Positions 14,234-18,453 of a DNA stretch of 18,453 bases are shown piece by piece. Each line of letters begins with the position of its first letter. Position 1 is the stretch's first letter. Both the position numbers and the translations under genes were made by a program. Origin of the DNA: CAMAVH01 sp036500145 (GTDB lineage: Bacteria; Pseudomonadota; Alphaproteobacteria; SMXQ01); contig DASYCO010000043.1 of assembly GCA_036500145.1 (NCBI GenBank), positions 1 to 18,453 on the forward strand. Reading direction: 5' to 3'. The notes below the pieces were generated by a model. The model saw only the letters and a list, made by a program, of their open reading frames with translations, made no database searches and was not told the DNA's origin.

Positions 14234-15352
14234 ATGGAGCGTCCGACGCAGATCACCAAGGTCGACCTGATCTTCAGCAGCATGCCGAAGGAAGATCCGA
14301 CCTGGCGGTTCGCCCTCGGCGCCAACCCGCTCACCGAAGGCTGGATCGTCTGCCTCTCCACCGCCGACGGCACCACCGGATACGGCTACGCCAACGCCAG
14401 CGCGCATCTCGGCTCCACGGTCGGCAGCCTCAAGGCCGTCATCGACCGCTTCGCGCCGCTGCTGGTCGGCCAGGACGCCTTCGACGTCGAACTGGTCCTG
14501 CAGACGCTCAACCAGAACCTCACGCTGCACAACCAGGCCAAGGGCGCCATCGATTCGGCCATGTACGACCTGCAGGCCAAGCTGCTCGGCCTGCCGCTCT
14601 ACAAGATGTTCGGCGGCAAGCTGCGCACGAAGGTGCCGGTGCTGCGCATCCTCGCGATCAAGAAGCCGCATGAGATGGCGGCGGCCGCGCAGGCGCTGGT
14701 CGACAAGGGCTACAGCTACTTCAAGATCAAGGTGCACGGCGACGTGCCTGAAGACGTCGCCTGCGTGAAGGCGATCCGCAAGCAAGTCGGCGACGACATG
14801 CATCTCACCATCGACGCCAACCAGTCCTACAACGCCAAGGCCGCGATCACGGCGATCAACCGCATGGCCGAGTTCAACATCGACCTAGTCGAGCAGCCTG
14901 TGAAGATCGACGACCTCGGCGGGCTGAAGCTGGTGACGGAATCCGTGCCGGTGACCATCGAGGCCGACGAAAGCGCCGGTTCGCTGCAGGAGGTGATGAA
15001 CCTCGTCTCCAACCGTATGATCGACGCCGTCAGCCTCAAGATCCCCAATCTCGGCGGCATCCGCCAGACCATCGCCGCCGCGCGCATCTGCGAGGCGGGC
15101 GGGGTGCAGTACCGCTTCGGCGCCACCGTGGGCTCGCGCCTGCTGGCGGCGACGGCCATGCATCTGGCCTGCGCCCTGCCTGGCGTCAATTATGCATGTG
15201 AGTTCGGCGAGTTCGACCGCCTGCTGAACGACCCGTTCGAGGGCATCGAGATCGAAGACGGTCATCTCACCCTGCCGGAAGGCGTGGGCTGCGGCGTGAC
15301 ACCCGTTCCCGCTTCCAAGCAGAAGGCGACGACGAGCGGCGGCCCGCGCTGA
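14234..15352 (+). CDS. Enolase-superfamily enzyme, muconate-lactonizing-enzyme (MLE) subgroup
   Basis: TIM-barrel enzyme that abstracts a proton alpha to a carboxylate; family members are cycloisomerases, epimerases, racemases and dehydratases. Numbered from ATG 14234: KxK pair K164/K166 in FKIKVHGD, metal ligands D194 (DANQSY), E220 (VEQP) and D245 (ADES), and the opposite base K269 in VSLKIPNLGG. The second-side Lys places it in the MLE subgroup rather than with true mandelate racemase, which uses a His. An upstream in-frame ATG at 14201 exists, but GAGGGGAA (14223-14230) sits ideally before 14234. This gives 372 residues, normal for the family. It opens the third palindrome-bearing unit and is followed 53 nt later by a transporter. 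Reactions range from lactonisation to amino-acid or peptide epimerisation; the sequence does not decide among them. Confidence 0.88.
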   Translation: MERPTQITKVDLIFSSMPKEDPTWRFALGANPLTEGWIVCLSTADGTTGYGYANASAHLGSTVGSLKAVIDRFAPLLVGQDAFDVELVLQTLNQNLTLHNQAKGAIDSAMYDLQAKLLGLPLYKMFGGKLRTKVPVLRILAIKKPHEMAAAAQALVDKGYSYFKIKVHGDVPEDVACVKAIRKQVGDDMHLTIDANQSYNAKAAITAINRMAEFNIDLVEQPVKIDDLGGLKLVTESVPVTIEADESAGSLQEVMNLVSNRMIDAVSLKIPNLGGIRQTIAAARICEAGGVQYRFGATVGSRLLAATAMHLACALPGVNYACEFGEFDRLLNDPFEGIEIEDGHLTLPEGVGCGVTPVPASKQKATTSGGPR

Positions 15353-15405
15353 ACCGAGACTGAACCGACCCCTGATGCATCTGTCCTGACGAGGAGACGC
15401 GATCC

Positions 15406-16500
15406 ATGCAGCCCACCCAGCGTACCAAGACTTTGCTGTCCAGCGCGTTCGTCTGCGGCGTCCTGCTGACGGCGGCTTCGGCGGCCCAGGCGCTGACCCA
15501 GGACGAGATCGCGAACCTCAAGGGGCCCGACCGCCAGAAGATCCTGGAGGAGGGTGCCAAAAAAGAAGGCAAGGTGACTTTCTATTCCGCGATGGTCGCC
15601 GACCAGCTGCTGCGGCCGCTGTCGATCGCCTTCATGAAGAAGTATCCCTACATCAAGGCCGAATACTGGCAGGCCAACGGCAGCGCCATCGTCCAGAAGG
15701 TGCTGGCCGAATCCAGCGCCAAGTCCATCGTCGGCGACGTCGTCGAGAGCACGGACCTGTCCGAGCCGCTGAAGAAGGCCGGCGTCGTCGTGCCCTTCGA
15801 CTCGCCGGAGCTCGATTCCTATCCGGACGTCTACAAGAGCCCGGACCATTACTGGAGCGCGGCGCGCCTCAACTACTTCTCGTCGGCCTACAACACCAAC
15901 CAGATCAAGGCCGCGGACGCGCCCAAGACCTACGAAGACCTGCTCGACCCGAAGTGGAAGGGCAAGCTGTCCTGGCGCGAGGGCTCCGGCTCCGGCAACC
16001 AGCTCTTCGTCACCAACATCCTCATCCTGATGGGCGACGAGAAGGCCGACGCGTACTTCAAGAAGCTCGCGCAGCAGAACGTCGTGAACTTCACCGGCAG
16101 CGCCCGCGCGCTGGTCAACAGCGTGATGGCCGGCGAATATCCCATCGCCATGAACATTTTCGCGCACCATCCGATCATCAGCGCGCAGAAGGGCGCGCCG
16201 GTCGCCTCGATCCCGATGGAGCCCGTGCCGAGCATCACGGGCACCGCGATGTTCGTGAAGGGCGCGCCGAACCCCTACAGCGCCATGCTGTTCATCGACT
16301 ACCTGCAGTCGAAGGAAGGCCAGTCGCAGCTCGAGAAGGCGGACTACTTCCCGGTGCATCCGGACGTCGAGATCAACAAGAAGCTCGACCCCATCGTCCC
16401 GCGCAAGGCCGGCCTGAAGGAGAACTTCATCACGCCGAAGGAGCTGGACGACTACAGCGCGAAGTCCGACGCGATCTTGAAGAAATACTTCAAGAACTAG
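15406..16500 (+). CDS. ABC transporter periplasmic substrate-binding protein (second system)
   Basis: Second exported binding protein of the same broad Fe(III)/organic-acid type as the one at 18-1154. The signal peptide has a hydrophobic core (SSAFVCGVLLTAASAAQA) with probable cleavage after residue 29. The mature part has the family's LEEGAKKEGKVTFYSAM opening, KKYPYIKAEYWQANG, and YEDLLDPKWKGKLSWREGSGSG, the hinge-region pattern typical of this group. GAGGAG (15391-15396) is 9 nt before the ATG. It lies 53 nt after the enolase-superfamily gene and 32 nt before the permease, so binding protein and enzyme are coexpressed. This suggests that the transported compound or a close relative is the enzyme's substrate. 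The tyrosines in FYSAM and elsewhere could serve iron or ligand binding; no ligand can be assigned. Confidence 0.9.
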   Translation: MQPTQRTKTLLSSAFVCGVLLTAASAAQALTQDEIANLKGPDRQKILEEGAKKEGKVTFYSAMVADQLLRPLSIAFMKKYPYIKAEYWQANGSAIVQKVLAESSAKSIVGDVVESTDLSEPLKKAGVVVPFDSPELDSYPDVYKSPDHYWSAARLNYFSSAYNTNQIKAADAPKTYEDLLDPKWKGKLSWREGSGSGNQLFVTNILILMGDEKADAYFKKLAQQNVVNFTGSARALVNSVMAGEYPIAMNIFAHHPIISAQKGAPVASIPMEPVPSITGTAMFVKGAPNPYSAMLFIDYLQSKEGQSQLEKADYFPVHPDVEINKKLDPIVPRKAGLKENFITPKELDDYSAKSDAILKKYFKN

Positions 16501-16532
16501 GCGGGCTGGGCGTTTAGGGGCAGCTGAAAGAG

Positions 16533-18290
16533 ATGGCGACGGCACCGGAGGTTTGGGGCGGCACCGTCGCCATATCGCGTTCCGGCACATGGAGGCGCCT
16601 GCGTGGCGTCTTCGGCGTGTCGCCCGTCGTGGCGGTTCTGATCGCGCTGCTGCTCGTCTTCCTGGTGCCGCCGACCGTCTACCTGATCCAGGCGAGCGTC
16701 TACACCACGAAGCCGAACGGCGCCTTCGACCAGTTCACGCTGCGCTACTACGCCGACCTGTTCGGCAACCCGCGCTTCCTCCAGAACCTGATCAACAGCT
16801 GCGTCTACGCCGTGGGCTCCGCCGCCGTGGCGCTGACGCTCGGCACGCTGCAGGCCTGGATCGTCGAGCGCACCAACACGCCGCTGCGCCAGTACGTCTT
16901 CCTGATCTCGATCATCTCGCTCGGCATCCCGAGCGTGCTCTACACCGTCTCCTTCCTGCTGCTGCTCGGCAAGGCGGGGCCGGCCAACCAGATCCTGATG
17001 TCGCTGTTCGACAGCACGACGCCGGTGCTGAACGTCTACAGCATGTGGGGCATGGTGGTGATCGAGGGCATCGACTTCGTGCCCTTGACCTTCCTCATGC
17101 TGTCCGCCGTCTTCCATTCGAACGACGCCTCCTTCGAGGAGGCGTCGATGATGAGCGGCGCCGGCATCGCCACGACCTTCCGCCGGATCACGCTGCGGCT
17201 CGCGACCCCTGGCCTGATGGCGCTGGTGATCCTGATCTTCGTGCGCGCCTTCGAGAGCTTCGAGACGCCGGCGCTGGTCGGCCGCCCGGGCCGCATCAAC
17301 ATCCTCACCACCGACATCTTCGAGAGCCTGCGCAACGCCATTCCGCCCAACTACGGCCAGGCCGGCGCCTTCTCCATGGTCCTGATGCTGATCGTGGTGG
17401 GCCTGCTGATCTGGTACAACCGGCTGTCGCGCAGCGCCGAGAAATACCAGACGATCACCGGCAAGGGCTTCCGGCCGCGCGTGATGGACCTCGGCAAATG
17501 GCGCTATCTCACCGCCGCGCTGCTGGTGCTGATGTTCATCGTCATCATCGGCCTGCCGGTCGGCATCGTGATCTACGCCTCGCTGCTGCCCTATTACGAG
17601 GGCATCACGGCCAAGTCCTTCGGCCTGCTGACCTTCGCCAACTACATCCAGGTGTTCGAATCGTCGTCCTTCAAGGGGGCGATCAGCAACACGCTGATCA
17701 TGGGGGCGGCGACGGCCAGCCTCGTCTGCCCGCTGACGGCGCTTTGCGCCTGGCTGGCGGCGCGCCGCTACAGGGGCGCCTGGATCCTCGACCAGCTCGC
17801 GACCATGCCGCTGATCTTCCCGGCCATCGTCATGGGCGTCGCCTTCCTCTACGTGTTCTTGCACATGCCCTTCGGCCTCTACGGCTCGCTGCTGTCGGTG
17901 ATCCTCGCCTCCATGGTGCGCTACCTGCCTTACGGCATGCGTTCGTCCTATGCCGGCGTGCTGCAGCTGCACCGCGAGCTGGAGGAGGCCTCGGCGATCT
18001 CCGGCGCGCGCCAGGCGACGACCTTCATCCGCATCGTCCTGCCCTTGATCGCGCCGTCGCTGATCACCTGCTGGCTGTTCGTCTTCCTGCTGTCGGTGAA
18101 GGCGGTGGCAGCGCAGATTTTGCTGGTCGGGCCCAAGTCGCAGATCATCGCCGTCACCCTGTTCGACCTCTGGCAGAACGGCCAGGTCACCGAACTGGCG
18201 GCGACCGGTGTGACCTGGATGTCGCTAATGACGGTGGTCAGCACGATCTTCTACGTCATCGCGCGGCGCTACGGCCTGTCCGTTCGCTAG
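16533..18290 (+). CDS. ABC transporter permease, fused two-domain (second system)
   Basis: Inner-membrane permease of the second importer. It has 585 residues with two BPD_transp_1 halves, each with an EAA loop: EEASMMSGAGIATTFRRIT near residue 202 and EEASAISGARQATTFIRIV near residue 483. Hydrophobic segments fill both halves; the first is near residues 30-55 (VVAVLIALLLVFLVPPTVYLI). It matches the permease at 1169-2914 in layout and length, and the two are likely distant paralogues with separate ligands. The ribosome binding site (GAAAGAG, 16526-16532) is weak and very close to the ATG. It lies 32 nt after the binding-protein gene and 24 nt before the ATPase gene, so the operon order is binding protein, permease, ATPase. 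Confidence 0.94.
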   Translation: MATAPEVWGGTVAISRSGTWRRLRGVFGVSPVVAVLIALLLVFLVPPTVYLIQASVYTTKPNGAFDQFTLRYYADLFGNPRFLQNLINSCVYAVGSAAVALTLGTLQAWIVERTNTPLRQYVFLISIISLGIPSVLYTVSFLLLLGKAGPANQILMSLFDSTTPVLNVYSMWGMVVIEGIDFVPLTFLMLSAVFHSNDASFEEASMMSGAGIATTFRRITLRLATPGLMALVILIFVRAFESFETPALVGRPGRINILTTDIFESLRNAIPPNYGQAGAFSMVLMLIVVGLLIWYNRLSRSAEKYQTITGKGFRPRVMDLGKWRYLTAALLVLMFIVIIGLPVGIVIYASLLPYYEGITAKSFGLLTFANYIQVFESSSFKGAISNTLIMGAATASLVCPLTALCAWLAARRYRGAWILDQLATMPLIFPAIVMGVAFLYVFLHMPFGLYGSLLSVILASMVRYLPYGMRSSYAGVLQLHRELEEASAISGARQATTFIRIVLPLIAPSLITCWLFVFLLSVKAVAAQILLVGPKSQIIAVTLFDLWQNGQVTELAATGVTWMSLMTVVSTIFYVIARRYGLSVR

Positions 18291-18314
18291 ACCCCGTTCA
18301 GAACGAAGGACTTC

Positions 18315-18453
18315 ATGCTCACCGTCTCCGGCCTCTTCAAGCAGTACACCAGCTACGACGGCACGCCGGGCGGCGGCGTCTTCGGCGCCGACTTCGCGCT
18401 CAAGGAGGGCGAGCTCTTCACGCTGCTGGGCCCTTCGGGCTGCGGCAAGACGA
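18315..18453 (+). CDS. ABC transporter ATPase, 5' fragment cut by the window edge
   Basis: The first 46 codons of an ATP-binding subunit. The ATG at 18315 follows GAAGGA (18305-18310) by 4 nt. Translation gives a short strand (MLTVSGLFKQY), a glycine-rich loop (GTPGGGVFG), then FALKEGELFTLLGPSGCGKT, which contains the complete Walker A motif GPSGCGKT. The usual order (A-loop, core strand, Walker A) is intact, so it appears functional as far as seen. It is the third gene of the importer after the binding protein and permease. Because the importer at 18-2914 has no ATPase in the window, this subunit might serve both, which is speculation. Confidence 0.93.
   Translation, partial: MLTVSGLFKQYTSYDGTPGGGVFGADFALKEGELFTLLGPSGCGKT

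Noticed and set aside
14234..15352. True mandelate racemase
   Set aside because: The opposite-side base is Lys (K269 in VSLK) rather than the His expected in mandelate racemase, so the MLE subgroup is the safer call.
1..18310. Shared word AACGAAGGA at 1-9 and 18302-18310 as a possible repeat or junction
   Set aside because: Both are ribosome-binding regions before start codons and similarity does not extend further, so this is expected by function.

Overview
The window is a GC-rich (my impression, mid-60s percent) proteobacterial catabolic and transport region. The abundance of periplasmic binding proteins, including an orphan TctC-type receptor, fits Betaproteobacteria (Burkholderiales) or soil Alphaproteobacteria (Bradyrhizobium-like). 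This taxonomic guess comes from gene content only. I see no tRNA, rRNA, CRISPR array, insertion sequence or prophage gene. All genes are on the + strand except one GntR-family regulator.

Layout. (1) 1-4265: binding protein, fused two-domain ABC permease and Rieske oxygenase, closed by a rho-independent terminator near 4300. (2) 4601-5662: TctC-like binding protein with its own promoter and palindrome, followed by a hairpin. (3) 5780-7240: aldehyde dehydrogenase. (4) 7274-8137, minus strand: GntR/UTRA regulator, convergent with the dehydrogenase. (5) 8551-13831: operon of amidohydrolase, small ABM-like protein, a protein made of three RidA-like units, split ThDP decarboxylase (alpha and beta) and amidase. 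(6) 14234 to the window end: enolase-superfamily enzyme, second binding protein, second fused permease and the start of an ATPase gene.

The main regulatory observation is an AT-rich palindrome, best form TGGTATATAGATATACCA. It lies upstream of units 2, 5 and 6, with extra copies upstream of units 5 and 6, and the only regulator visible sits among these sites. I infer a local GntR regulon. The main protein observation is the 391-residue product at 10035-11210. By hand alignment it is three consecutive RidA/YjgF units, a covalent counterpart of the RidA homotrimer, with catalytic-position residues divided among the units.

Together the genes suggest uptake of a small organic acid or amide and its breakdown. 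Plausible steps are ring oxygenation, amide hydrolysis, isomerisation or racemisation, 2-oxoacid decarboxylation to an aldehyde, aldehyde oxidation, and imine/enamine hydrolysis. The substrate cannot be named from sequence. Partial parallels exist to the mandelamide/mandelate route and to the 2-aminomuconate route, but neither set is complete.
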